64,000 nucleotides of DNA from Rhea pennata (Eukaryota > Chordata > Aves > Rheiformes > Rheidae). The stretch covers positions 26,195,083 through 26,259,082 of the forward strand of contig NC_084671.1 in assembly GCF_028389875.1 (NCBI RefSeq), given 5' to 3'. The notes beneath the pieces were generated by a model, which saw nothing but the letters and a program-made list of their open reading frames with translations, had not been told where the DNA came from and did no database searches. The position numbers and the translations under genes are program-made. Positions 1 to 11,853 of the stretch are shown in pieces (the first letter of the stretch is position 1; the number at the start of each line of letters is the position of its first letter).

Positions 1-3000
1 CCCTCCAGAAGTCTGTTAGTGCAACACTATTGCTGAGATTTCAAAAGCATCAAAGCTGAGAAAATAAAATTTGATTCCATAACTATCAGTCATCTAATTC
101 ATGCTAGCATGGTGTTTCTCATGGCTCTGCTAAGCAGACTGATTTTTCTGGCTTGAGAATAACTACCAAGCTTGTGCAGGTGTGTATCAAAGCGCGTGTG
201 TGTTTATGTGCAGAATGCGTAGGACTGTCCTTGTCCAACATTGCTGTTAACGCTCTGAGGTGAGAATTCACTAGTTGCTTTTGACAGATGGACGGTTATT
301 CTTAATGAATACTACTATCTTAAAGTCATACAAATATTGAAAAGAAAGGGCAAAAAACAAACACTTTTTACCCTTTTCCCTTCTTAGTGTAGCTTTAGTA
401 GGATAATGCCTTAAAAAAAGAACAGATTTCAAAATTCATGATGTTCCTGTCAATTTTTGCTCCTGTTTGCTTCTCTGTAATATGAATATAATAGTAGTTA
501 CCTAACTTGGATTTTTTTTTTTTTAGCAGTAGGCATTGGCACTTTTTTTGGTTCCAAATCCGACATTACCTTTCTGTAAATTTGTAGAAATCACTTGACT
601 TCCTTTTGTTTTTCCCCTATCAGTAACAGGAAGGGTATGAATACTTATCTGCTTCATCAAGGCTTGTGAATTTAATACTGAATATTTATACAGATATGTA
701 AAGGTAAAGAAACCCATTATTATCTGCACCCACTCTACATTGTAGAGTGGAGGTTTACTGCCCGGTGCTTGGGCTAGATGTACATTGCTTCCTCAATCTG
801 AGATTTGCTACCTTCTGCAAGCATGAAACAGAATAGAAAACTGTTTATGGGAAGGAAATTTCCTGAGATATGATTGGCAAAATCTTTTTCTGGAGATAGG
901 CATGTTGATATTAAAATAGAGCTGGGCAAACAGAATATTGCCAAGTTAGCAGTGGTACTTTTGTGGCTCTTTGGTGGTTACTGGTTTAGAAGAGTTGGTC
1001 TGAATCGCAACTAATCTTTTTAGATATGCTGAATTTCATTTCATTTACTGCTTGTGCAAGGTGCTAATACTTAAGGACAAGCCTCTATTGTCGGTGTGCA
1101 GGCAAACTTCAGGAGCTTGGGAAATGTTTTAGAAGAATGACAAGTTTTTCCTGTGGATCGATACGAAAGATTCTGCAAAAAACGCAAGCAGCCGCTCAGA
1201 AGCGGCAGGGTGGTTTGTATCCGATAAGTCAGCAGGGAGGGGAGCCGCCGGCCCGAGCGTAGCTGTGGCACGGCGCGCGGGAGGAGGACACGATCATCTA
1301 AAGCTGCTGCCCTGCTCGCTGCCCTCCTGAGCTCTGCAGAATTTAGTCTCGCGGTTATAAGGTGGGGCCCATAACGCATTTTGAGGTGAAAAGCATGTAA
1401 AAATGTAGTACTGCCGTTTTGTCTTCCTGCCTTGTTAGAGCATTAATTATTAGCAATAAGGTGTTTTGGCAAACCTTAAGGAAAGTCTTTTAGTGAACAT
1501 CAGAAACTACTTTTTGTTTAAACAAAAGTGGCATGAATTTAAGAAGTTGAAGAAAGCTTATTGCAAGAAATTTCCCTGCACAGGGAAATTACTGGAAATG
1601 TCTGGGAAGTTATAAATGTATGGGCAATCATAAAACTCCAGCCAGGTTTCAGTCAAGAATGGCAGAAGCACTGTGATAATATTTAGGTGGGTCTTTCCTA
1701 GTCAGGGAATTTGTGTTCTGGGTTCATCTCGCTGCTTAGACATTGGATAGACACTTTTTTAATGTGTATTTGATCAAGCCTTTTATTTTGCTATCTTTTC
1801 CCCCTAACTCCTTACAAAAATATTCCTTACAAATGTGCTGTTTGTAGTGCATACTTTCATGCCTTTCTTGTGTTTATCACTGATACTGCAATTAAATATG
1901 AGTTCAGTATGTAATTTAAAATTCATATTTCAAGATACGAAGGGAAAAATGCACAGATTAACTTATTACTTTTCTTCAACTGAAAGAAAGTAGTGTTTCC
2001 AAAAAAATAAGTACAGAACATGAAAATTACTTAACTTGAATTCATAGATTAATCAGTGTAAATCACAAGTACAATTAAGGAGTATATATATATTTTTTAA
2101 GTATTTATGAACCATCTGGAAGGTCTTTTACAAGCCAGTGCAGAGGCAAGTTCCAAATTTTATTCTTTAGACGTGTCTAAGAAAAAATGTTTGGGGTTTT
2201 CTGGTTGTTTTTTGGGGATTATTATTGTTGTTGTTATTTTGGTGATACCAGCATAAAAGGTTTTGTGTAGCAACCTTGCAAAATTCATGGAGAAAAACAG
2301 AATAACAAAAGGCTTGCTTATTCTTCACTTTTTCTTTGGGTTGATGTAGCTTCCACCAAACTCTTGCTCAGTCTGCTGTTTCTGCTTGGGAAAAGCAGGC
2401 TACTGCAGCTTCTGCCTTTATATCTGTCCTTGCATTAATAACCTAGTAACAACTTCTCCCTTTGTGCTTACTCACGCATCTTAAGGTTTTAGTACTTTCT
2501 TTTGAGCCTAGATTTAGAATTAGGAAAAAAACACTTTGCCAGTACGGTCAAAACCAAGCTCATGTGTTTCTATGTTAAGTTTACAAAGCAAGGTGTACAG
2601 GAGTGGTTCACTAGTACCACCAGCAGCAGGTACTAGTAGTTTCACCTGTTGGCAGATACTCCTTTTTTTTTAATTTTTATTTATTTTTTATTTCTAAAGA
2701 AAGTCCTGGACTATGCAGTTCTGGTGGTATAGGGGTATAGGCCTAGGCAATTTTTTAATAGCATGCAAGTCAGTACCTGATATTTTTCAAACAAATCTAC
2801 ACAATTTCCTCATCTTCACAGCTAAATGAGTTTTATCATCATTGGTTGTTACAGGTAAAAGATAGATGGTGTAATTAGTCCTTGAAATGGTAACATTTCT
2901 ATAAAATCATGTATGCTTTCAGGAAGTGACTGAAGAATTGTTAGTAGTATGTGAATGTCTGAAAAATTAGGCTCAAACAATTGCAAAATCAGTTCTTTCT

Positions 3001-3133
3001 ATTGTTTGAAGATCTGTGAAGATACATAGTCTTTGTTTATGTAAAGAAATGTATTTTGCCCTCTTGCAAAATGCCTAAAAGAAGAAATTCTCAGGTGTGG
3101 TAATTCACGTAATCTTTCCTGTCATATTAACAG
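1..3133 (+). other. WDR33: WDR33 intron (partial, left edge of window)
   Basis: This stretch precedes the first recognisable WDR33 exon in the window and ends with an acceptor (ttaacag). No exon of the Gly/Pro-rich WDR33 middle region could be read here in any frame. It is mostly AT-rich, with a T13 run near 512-524 and a GT/TA-rich stretch near 2,160-2,260. The one exception is a short GC-rich patch at about 1,185-1,375, described separately. Assignment to WDR33 follows from the downstream exons. Confidence 0.75.
1185..1375. other. isolated GC-rich, CpG-containing patch inside the WDR33 intron
   Basis: About 190 bp is markedly richer in G+C and CpG (cggcgcgcgg, gccgccggcccgag) than the AT-rich intron around it. 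On the minus strand it starts with a TATA-like cttataa followed by cgcgag. It encodes nothing recognisable on either strand. It could be a small internal CpG island or promoter, or a remnant of inserted sequence. I cannot choose between these. Confidence 0.35.
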
Positions 3134-3236
3134 GATGGACAGAACCCTGGTCCTCCACCATTGATACCAGGACTGGGGCAGCAGGGAGGACAAGGTCGTC
3201 TTGGCCCTCACAGCCAAGGACCTGGTCTTAATAAAG
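3134..3236 (+). CDS. WDR33: WDR33 coding exon a
   Basis: It is flanked by acceptor ttaacag and donor gtaatt. It encodes 34 residues beginning DGQNPGPPP and ends with one base of a split Gly codon. Confidence 0.9.
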
Positions 3237-6200
3237 GTAATTATATATCCTGTCTGTTCTTCTTTGCTCTCCAAAAAGTGACAGTTCCAGTGCAATGCCT
3301 CTAGGTAGGAAAGGCTATAGCATAGCATGGGGCCTTGGCTCGGAGAGAAGGTTGCACAGACTCTAGCAGGAATGTAGAGGAGAAGTGTTTCCCCAAAGAA
3401 TATTTAATGTGAGATGTATAGGCTGTACTTTGGAGAAATGTGCAAACTAGAACATCCTAGAAATGTTTTTAGAAAACATTACAGAAATTTGCTATGGTTT
3501 TTTCCTTCAAGGTGACTCCCGTGGTCCACCAAACCATCACATGGGCCCTCTCTCAGATAGAAGGCACGACCAGAACAGTGGTGGTCCTGATCATGGGCCT
3601 GAGAGAGGGTTGTTTCGAGGTGGCCAGGAGTGGGGTGATGGTAGAGACAGCAGGGGCATGCCAGATAGACGAGGACCTCACCCAGATTTCCATGATGACT
3701 TTGATCGACCAGATGACTTCCGTGACGACTTCCATCCAGATAAGAGATTTGGCCATCGATTACGGGAATTTGAAGGGAGAGGAGGTCCACCATTACAAGA
3801 TGAAAAATGGAGACGCGGTGGACCTGGGCCTCCCTTTCCTCCTGATCACAGGGAATTTGAAGGAGGAGGTTCAAACCGTGGGCCTCCTGGTGCTTGGGAA
3901 GGACGGCGACCATCAGATGATAGATATCCACGGGATCCCGAGGATGCACGGTTCCGAGGAAGACGCGATGAGAGGTAAGAATAAATCTTCTTGTTGTTTT
4001 GGGGTAAAGGGTGAATGGAGGGAAATCTTTCTTCCTGGTTTCCTTTTCATTAAGGAGTCTATCTGTTTCAGATTTATAAACTGGAAACCAATAAGGAAAT
4101 GAAAACTCTAATATACCTGAGTATAGAGTCCATAAAATCATTCAGTAATAGAAGAAAACTTGAAAAATGGTCATTGTACACAGCAGCTTCCGTGTCTTTA
4201 AACAGTAAGTAAAGAGAAGGGAGGAAATTTTGTAGAGAAGATCAAGTGACACAGGATGAAGATTTGAGATCGTTTTGATGAAAATTGAGAGGAAACTTGA
4301 AGGTTAAAATGACAAACTTTTGAACACTAGAAATGGAATTCGAGACTCTTGTCTCCAGTCACAAACTACAGCATGACTGTAGAGACTGTAGAATGAGATG
4401 TAATATACGTGTAAGGAGCAGGAACAGTGATCCTACTATCAAATATTAAGGGGCAGAGCTACTGCATCTGTTGGACTGTTGAGACTATTTTTCTCATGTT
4501 TTGCTTGTAGGAATTTTATTTCTTTCTGACTTATTTCTTAATGCCAAGCGAAGAACTCAAAAATAATCTAGTTCATAGCAATGTCCATGTCATTGCTCAC
4601 AGTTTCCAGACGAATCACAAAGGGACGAATTTGCTTCTAGTTACCAATGTAAATATGGAAGAATTACTCTTAAGTCAGCAAGATTAACTGTCATTGAAAG
4701 TTGCTCCAGACTTATGCTAGTTTAACAGTAAAATTTGGCCTCCAAGGTCTAAGCCTCTCACTGACCACCAACTCCGTATGTATAGAAACGTGTATTTGTA
4801 CAAATATATTGTGGTCTCCACATAATGTGAATTTTGTGTGTTTTAGTTGCCTTTTTAATCATTTTCTTACATTCCTTTTACTTTACATCTATACAGCTCT
4901 TCTTTTAGCTATTTTCTACCTAGCTCTGTAAAGATGTACCTTCCTTTTGTGTGAAGAGTATGAAAAGAAATGAACAGTAACTAAAAGAAGGTAACAATTA
5001 AAGCCATTTTAAAAACGTAAGAGTAAAAATAGACAGCATCCAAGCTGAATGGTCTGCGTTATAGAATTCTAAAAGACATGGCAGACAACATTTTTAAAAG
5101 TGCAGTAGAGATTTTTGAATCTTATATTGGAAGTGTTTAGGGACTTGGAAAAATTTTATTATCCTGATTTTAAAAAGGTTTCAAGAAGAGTATCCAAGAA
5201 ACCTGTGATCTGTAAATCTGACTTCTGAACTAAGAAGAGTCTGTTCGTCACAGTACGAGTATTTGTACAGATAATTTAGTTTAAAAAGAATGAGCACAAG
5301 GCTATAAAGGGCTTATTGTGCTTAGCAAACTTAATGAATTCCTTTGAAGGTGAATTAGATGCTATTTACTGCAGATGCTGAGGTGAACCTAAGAATCCCA
5401 ATCCACTCATTTAGCTGGCTTGGTTTGGAATTGAGATTGTAACTGGCTTGATCAAGCATGAGAGGGATGTGTGTGTATGTGTGTGTTTCTCTCTAATTTC
5501 CCGTCCTTTTCATCCCTGTCCTGTTCTTACTCTACCTGTGCATATCAACATGATGCTTCTACTGCAGAGACCTGCCTCTTCCTGCCTGCTAATCTGCACA
5601 GTGTGTAGTTCTGTACGTTAAGGTCCTAGGCCTCAAGGAAGACGACCTGAGAGCAGTCAAAACAGGAACTGAGACCTATACAAGGCAGGGTTTCACGTGT
5701 GACTGATATGCAAAAGTGAAAAAGGATCTATATGACACAATATTAGGTGCTGTGGCTATGTCAGGCATAGGTACGGTTAGATCTCAAAACTGAACTGTGG
5801 CCATAAGGTTGCCTAACTTGCAAAAGGAAAGGCACTATTTCTGGTAGCCTTAGGACCTTGTGTTGCAAATCTAGATAATTTACAAGCTAAGCAGAGTCAC
5901 ACCATGTCAGTATTAAAATGGGAGACCCTCTAAAGAACACCTAGAGGACTGTGCTGTTTCAAGGCTGAACAATATTGCTTTGTGGTTATTTGAACCATTT
6001 GTACCTGAAACTGTTCAGTTTGTTTTCCCAGATCATCTAAGTTAATGTAAAATGGTTCATTGTCCATACACAGCACTCCCTCCATCCACTGTTGTACCTA
6101 TATAGGCACAGCAGCCTCCTCTCTGTATTGTGTTTGTTTTCTGGGAGGTGGAGACAGACCTATTGTTTTTAATTAAAAAAAATGTAAAAGTTTAAAAATA

Positions 6201-9200
6201 TTGTATTGTGTTATGACTACTGTTAAAATATTTAAATTTGTAATTAAAAGGTTAATGTTGTTAAAATTCTAAATAAAAGTATCTAAAGTTTTGCTTGTAA
6301 TAGGATGCACTGTGTCTTTAATGAGCTGGGGAAGGGGATGTTGCAAAAAGCCAAAACTACCTGAATATTACTGTGGCTATGGTTTGGCCAGTGTGGAACT
6401 GGGATGAGAAGGGATGGGGGGCCGCAGTGTGAATGGGCAAGGACAGTGCTCCACATTATTAGAGGTCTCGCTGAGGGGTGGGCAGTACTAGAGTGGGATT
6501 GCACTGTGAGGCCTCCTGAACCAGTGTGCCTGCACCACCTAACCATCTTGTCTGTGCTTGCACAGAGATTGTGGGACCTGGGCTGTAAACTGAGACAGTC
6601 GTAACAACTGATGCTCATGCATACGTTTGGAGTTGCAATGATACACAGAATATGTCTGCACTTTTACAAGCACTCCAAGTGTTTATATGCTGGTACTGTA
6701 AAAAACAAAACTTCTAGTATTCATGCAGCCATCTAGAGGCTTATTTGAAATGGCTTTTGATAGTTCAGTAAGAACCATTCTTCTCTCTGAAGATCTCAGT
6801 AAAAAACCCCAGTATGATACTGGAGGAACTATACTTAATAAAAAATACAGAACCCAATCATATCAAATTACTGAAGATGTCGTGGTACTTGCTAGAAGGA
6901 AATAACCAACTTCAGTGTCACGATAGCTACATTTCACAAAACAGAATTTTTCATTATTGCAGTTGGATAAACTACTTTTTGGGCTGTAGGATGCTACTGT
7001 GCACTGTTCAGCAACCATCCTCACTACAGAGTCAAGTACAGTCTAAGATCATTTGCTGAAACTATCAACTTAGATTCTTAAGAACAGAATGCATAAGAGA
7101 ATGTTATAGCAAAAGAATCCAAAATGAATAAAATTTAGAAGGGGAAATAAGACCACAACAGCTACGGAAATTCACTTGTCCTTTTCCTTACCTTACCTTA
7201 TATCTAACATCACTCACTGATTTTTACCTTTTCATTAAATGAATGCAATATTTTTCTTGTATGCCAATATTCTTCTTGTATGAAAAAACACAGACAAGGA
7301 AATAAGAGGGGAAACGATAAAAATGAAATGACAAAGTGCTCAGAGGCATAAAGTGAGCAGAGTCTTTGTCCACAAATCCTGTTTTAGTGTGTGCTACAGT
7401 ATTAAGTAAAACAGTTCAGAAACAAGTTGATTATTGAAGATGACTCAAGTTTATCAATGTAAATTCTACCTAAAAAACACATTTGTACCATGTTCTCTCT
7501 TGTAGCTTCAGAAGAGGAGGACCCTCAAGACACGAGGGCCGGGGACCCAGGGGGAGAGATGGCTTTCCTGGTCCTGAAGATTTTGGGCCAGATGACGCTT
7601 TTGACTCTCCAGATGAAAACGCAAGAGGAAGGGACCATGGTGTTCGGGGGCGAGGTCGCGGTACTCTTAGAGGTGAGGGAACATTCTTCCACAGTGAAAT
7701 GCAAGGTTGAGGACGCAAAGACATTTCCTGGGGCAAATTACGATAGTTTCATGAATACGATGTTTCTTCTCACTCTCATCCCCTGCATCTCTTGCTGCTC
7801 AGGAGGCCGAAAGGGTCTGCTTCCTACTCCAGATGAATTTCCACGTTTTGAAGGAGGACGGAAACCAGAATCCTGGGATGGAAACAGAGAAGGTAAAAAT
7901 AAATAAATAAACAAATAAATCTAGTGAGGTGTGCTTTAGCTAATAGACTTAACATAACCATTCTTTTAGTTATGTAGTTTTTAAAGTAGCACTTCTGTAT
8001 CTCACATGCTTGTTATCACTCTCTTTACTACCAGGAAAGCAATACTTAGTTCTTTAAGTCTTTCTAAATTTAGAAAAATCTTAACTGGCCAGAAAGTGAC
8101 TGGCTCTAAATGCAGGTATCCCACTGAACAAAAAAATGACTGTGGCTCTAAAGTCTTGATTTTTAACTTCAACTAGTATACAGTTCAGAACTGTCTGTTG
8201 TTGCCACCTGTGGATGACCGAAGTGCATCTTTGTCAGATCATGTGTTTTTGAGACATATATTAATACCATAGTAATCTTTCACTATTGTTTGTTTAAAAA
8301 AAAAACAAGAGTTTTCAATTTTCAGCTACAATAGCTTGCTGACATTAGTATTTGTGTTACTAACAGTACTAACTATGAATGAGAACTCTTTATATGGGTA
8401 AAACTAAGGTTTTGCAGTGTCATGAAAAAATGAGTACAAATGCCACATGAAAAAAAAAAGATGAATATGTGATTCTCTTTTCTAAAACACATGAAAATAT
8501 TTTATTCTAAAAAGAATGTTTTAGATCTATCATTTTCTCCTTTCCTATCTTCTTTTAAACTTTAAAACCTATCTTCATCATCGTACCTTTACCTTTCTTA
8601 CAACTTATTCATCTGTTTGCTTGCTTGCCTGTTTAGAAAAAATACAAAATTATAAGTTACAAAACTAAGGACCAATTAATGTAGAAAGCGTGTAAATTTG
8701 TGGTTAATTCCAAAATTAGAAATAATGATCTGATGAACATTACTTATGATCCTGTTTTTTCTTGTCATGATCAGGTCCTCGTCCAGATCACCCTCCTCAT
8801 GATGGACACTCTCCAGCTAACCGAGAACGTTCTTCTTCGCTCCAGGGCATGGACATGGCCTCACTACCACCACGCAAACGGCCCTGGCATGATGGACCAG
8901 GGACCTCTGACCACAGAGAAATGGATGCTCCAGGTGGACCTCCAGAGGAGAGAGGGAAAGGTAAGAAATCTCTATATTGAAAACTTTGTGCAACACTGGC
9001 ACATTTTTCAGCAGTAAACTTACTGAACTTATATTCAGAGGAGGGTAAGGCTGAATTGAATTTTATGGTAAATACTTAATCTTGCACACTGCTAAGCTAA
9101 AAATAAATCTTAAAGGAACTGAGTAGAAGGGATTTTCCAAATCCAGATCGTATTACTCTTTTGGGCATCAGATAATCCTCCTCTTAAATATCCCGTGCTC

Positions 9201-11800
9201 CTGTTCAATAATAAGTTTTTGGTTCCCCGTTACTCCAGTTGGAAAACTATTGTTAAGAGCCTTTTTCTTCATTTTTGGATTAGCAATTTGTAATTTGTAG
9301 TTAGTTAATATTCTTTTTTGTGCTTCAAGTTAAACAGGGTTTTTTCCTTACTAATACTTAAATCATATAAAATCTTTCCCATATCAGCCTTAATGAGCCC
9401 TGTTTTTATTCTTTCCTTACAATTTCTCCATTTGTAAGAGTGTAAGCATGGCCAACCATGATCAGAGCAGAAGTCCATACAGCTTATAAGAACAAAGTAA
9501 ACCTGTAGCAGTATGTCCCTGAAATCCTCTCTCAACTTCCAGAGGTCCGTAGTTCAGGGACTTCCAGTAATGTTGCATTTTTATTTAATTGCTTTTGGCA
9601 GTTATTTTTTGTGTGCTTCTCTAATTGCTTTGTGAAAAAATATAAACTTTTGACATGCACAACATCCACTGATAGACCTAACTGCAGTGGAGACTGTGCT
9701 TTAAAAAAAAGGGGGGGAAAGGGGAGAATGATTCTCTTTTAAGCCTGTCAGTTGCCATTTCTATTCAGTGATGTCTAGGGTTTTTCTTGGAAGAAACAAT
9801 GGAAAGTTGATCTCTTTCATTTCTGAATGCCACCTGCAATTGTGTCGAACTGTATCATGTCCACCCTGAATTAGCTCTTCTCTAGGTTAAAGATTTCTGA
9901 TCTGTTCAGTTGTTCCATCTGGGAAGCTGTTTTGTACCTTTTACTATCCTTATTTAACTTCTCGATGCCCTTTCCAGTTTTCTTTTGTAAATTAAATGGG
10001 ATAATTAGGAATTGCACAAACTACATAAGACATGGTTTAACCATGGACTTCCACAGTTGGCTTGATTGTATTCTATTTTCTCCATTCTTTCCTAATAGCT
10101 CCTAATGTCATATTTGCCTTTTTTGGCTACTATTGAACAATAACATGATGTAGAACTAGCTACTGTAACTCACAGACTACCTTTTTTGGGAGTCTTATAG
10201 GCAGTTCAGAGCCTATTACTGTGAGTACTGTGAGTCCCATGGTCATCCTGCTAATCCTGCAGCATTTCTTGTTCCTTTTTGCCTGTTAAAAGTCCAAGGC
10301 TTGCCATTGTCTATTCTAATGATGTCCTCATACTGCCTATTCATTGCTATGCTCTGATCAGTGACTGAGATCCTTTTCAGTTGTTTCCAAGTGCTGAGCT
10401 CACAGTCTGTAGTTGAGGCTGCTGTTGGTCCTCAACTGCACAGCCTGGCCTTTGATGCCACTGAATTTCATATCCTCAAGTTTAGTTAGCACTGATAGGC
10501 CAAAACTGTTGTTCACATTAGGTAGCTCCTTATTAAATCTCTAGGATTCCTTTTCCTTCACTGTCAGATGCTTTACTGAATTCAAAACACATGTTATCCA
10601 CTATTCTTGTGCCTAGACAATTCATTACCATACCAAAGGAAGTTTAATACAGTGGCAGAAAGCTTGAGGAACAAAACATGAGCAATCCTTTTTCAAATAA
10701 GGATTCTGTCACCACCTGCCGAACTGCTAAAGTCTTTGGGGGGTGTAAGCTTTATGGACTAAAAGCTCTGTGGAACAACCTGGTCTCTTATTTTACGCAG
10801 AAACAAGCACAGTCAACAAAAAAAATAACTTTTGCTAAAATGGAGCAAAAATATCCTAATTTGACTGTAGCAAATTTGCCCATAAAGCACTTCCCATTAT
10901 TTTCTTAAAAATAATACATTAATTCTAGCTAATGGCTTGAGTTTCTTTCTTTTATCAGTACTAAAAAGATCAGTGAGAAGCAGAAAATCTTCACGTACCT
11001 GGCTATGAGAGCTAATAAAGTTTACATTCTTGCTTAGTGGTAAAATAGAGCATTTTTCCATTATTTCTAGCAAAAAAAATAATCAACCAGTAACGTTACT
11101 CATTATCTTCATCGTCGTTATCTTCATCACTAGCCTCAACTGATCAATCAGTGCTGTGTCTGCGTTTAGAAAAAGTATTATGAATAGCATGCCAAATAGA
11201 TTAAATAAAAAATATACAAAAAACACAGATGATGGTAAGGGATGAGAATAGATAGGAATGACAGGGAGTTTTGAGGAGACCATGATTATTGTTGTGCTGC
11301 CTTATTTAAGTCCTTGCTGACTGTACCAAACAATCTCCTTTAATTCCCATTTAAATTTGACTGCTGACCATCCTCTAGACTGTCATGCAGATACTGAATT
11401 TATATTAAAAAAAATGTATAGTGGGAAGAGGGATAAAATTACAGGTCTCAACTATATTCAGCTTGCAAATGACTGTACTACATGAGAACTAGTTAAATAT
11501 ATAGTCTGTCTGAGCAGAGACGTGGCTTAAACTACAACATCAGTGACTGATTGTGTTTCATTTTTAGGACGAGGAAGTTCAGGACCTTCACAGAGAGTGC
11601 CAAAATCTGGGAGGTCTAGTTCTTTAGATGGAGACCATCACGATGGATTCCACAGGGATGAAGCCTTCGGTGGAGGCCCTGCAGGAGGCAATAACCCTTC
11701 AAGAGGAGGAAGGAGTGGTAGTAATTGGGGAAGAGGAAGTAACATGAACTCTGGTCAATCAAGAAGAGGAGCATCTAGGGGTGGTGGAAGAGGACGATAG
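3134..11800 (+). CDS. WDR33: WDR33, pre-mRNA 3'-end processing factor, C-terminal part (6 spliced exons)
   Basis: WDR33 is the nuclear subunit of the cleavage and polyadenylation specificity factor that, with CPSF30, reads the AAUAAA signal through its N-terminal WD-repeat region (established for the family). The window holds only the disordered C-terminal third: exons 3134-3236, 3512-3974, 7506-7672, 7803-7892, 8775-8960 and 11568-11800. They join in frame to 413 residues plus TAG. The protein is rich in Gly, Pro, Arg and Asp, with GPPPLIPGLGQQ near the start, a run of DDF/DDFHPD acidic repeats, a basic PPRKRPWHDGP segment and an RG-rich end closing in SRGGGRGR. These match the vertebrate WDR33 tail as I recall it. 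The WD repeats lie left of the window. It is convergent with SFT2D3, as in mammals. Confidence 0.95.
3512..3974 (+). CDS. WDR33: WDR33 coding exon b (largest exon in the window)
   Basis: Acceptor is cttcaag and donor gtaaga. It completes the split Gly codon and encodes the acidic/aromatic block (DDFDRPDDFRDDFHPDKRF) and GPPGAWEGRRP, ending in RRDER with a split codon. If the downstream intron is retained, the frame stops at once because AGG TAA spans the donor. The long open frames overlapping it on other frames are composition shadows. Confidence 0.93.
3975..7505 (+). other. WDR33: WDR33 intron with a possible intronic polyadenylation signal
   Basis: This 3.5 kb intron runs from gtaaga to ctcttgtag. 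The interval from about 6,050 to 6,290 looks like the end of a 3'UTR: AT-rich sequence leading to an AATAAA hexamer at 6272-6277. No additional coding exon was recognised. Confidence 0.7.
6272..6277 (+). terminator. WDR33: candidate intronic polyadenylation signal AATAAA
   Basis: A canonical hexamer in the intron after exon b, in an AT-rich 3'UTR-like context and followed by ttttgcttgt. Use is unproven. A transcript retaining this intron would stop translation at the exon b donor. Confidence 0.3.
7506..7672 (+). CDS. WDR33: WDR33 coding exon c
   Basis: Acceptor is cttgtag and donor gtgagg. It encodes SFRRGGPSRHEGRGPRGRD and on to RGRGRGTLR, an RG-rich stretch in the disordered tail. The entry phase is 2 and it leaves one base. 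Confidence 0.92.
7803..7892 (+). CDS. WDR33: WDR33 coding exon d
   Basis: Acceptor is ctgctcag and donor gtaaaa. It encodes GGRKGLLPTPDEFPRFEGG and ends WDGNREG. The exon is 90 nt and keeps phase. The upstream intron is only 130 nt. Confidence 0.92.
7893..8774 (+). other. WDR33: WDR33 intron
   Basis: An 882-nt AT-rich intron between exons d and e, with a short aataaataaacaaataaat run near its 5' end. Nothing else was recognised. Confidence 0.8.
8775..8960 (+). CDS. WDR33: WDR33 coding exon e
   Basis: Acceptor is catgatcag and donor gtaaga. It encodes 62 codons beginning GPRPDHPPHDGHSP and includes SSSLQGMDMASLPPRKRPW, one of the most conserved blocks of the WDR33 tail as I recall it. Confidence 0.94.
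8961..11567 (+). other. WDR33: last WDR33 intron
   Basis: This 2.6 kb intron ends at cattttta g before the terminal exon. It contains a strongly decayed antisense CR1-like segment around 9.8-10.66 kb, listed separately, and A/G homopolymer sequence near 9,700. Confidence 0.75.
9800..10660 (-). mobile_element. ancient decayed CR1-type LINE fragment (antisense)
   Basis: Scattered blocks read like the antisense strand of an old amniote CR1 3' region: a stretch resembling the gnaccatggant segment, then ctttcctaatagctcctaa, then gtttgcctttttggc-like sequence, and near 10,570 a block like the aatgccttntggaaatccaagta portion. There is no open frame. Edges and subfamily are uncertain. The call rests on recalled repeat consensus only. 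Confidence 0.45.
11568..11800 (+). CDS. WDR33: WDR33 terminal coding exon
   Basis: Acceptor is catttttag. It encodes GRGSSGPSQRVPKSGRSSSL through to the RG-rich end SRGGGRGR followed by TAG at 11798-11800. The C-terminus agrees with vertebrate WDR33. Confidence 0.95.
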
Positions 11801-11847
11801 AAGAGGCTTCGACTGGGTCCCACCCAGTCCTTGCTGGACAATATTTA

Positions 11848-11853
11848 AATAAA
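11848..11853 (+). terminator. WDR33: proximal AATAAA candidate for WDR33
   Basis: A canonical hexamer close to the stop codon. A clear GT-rich downstream element is not obvious, so it may be weak. Confidence 0.35.

Noticed and set aside
3479-4141. 220-codon minus-strand and 202-codon plus-strand frames over WDR33 exon b
   Set aside because: Shadows of the repetitive Gly/Pro/Asp/Arg coding exon. Only the frame continuous with the flanking exons matches WDR33.
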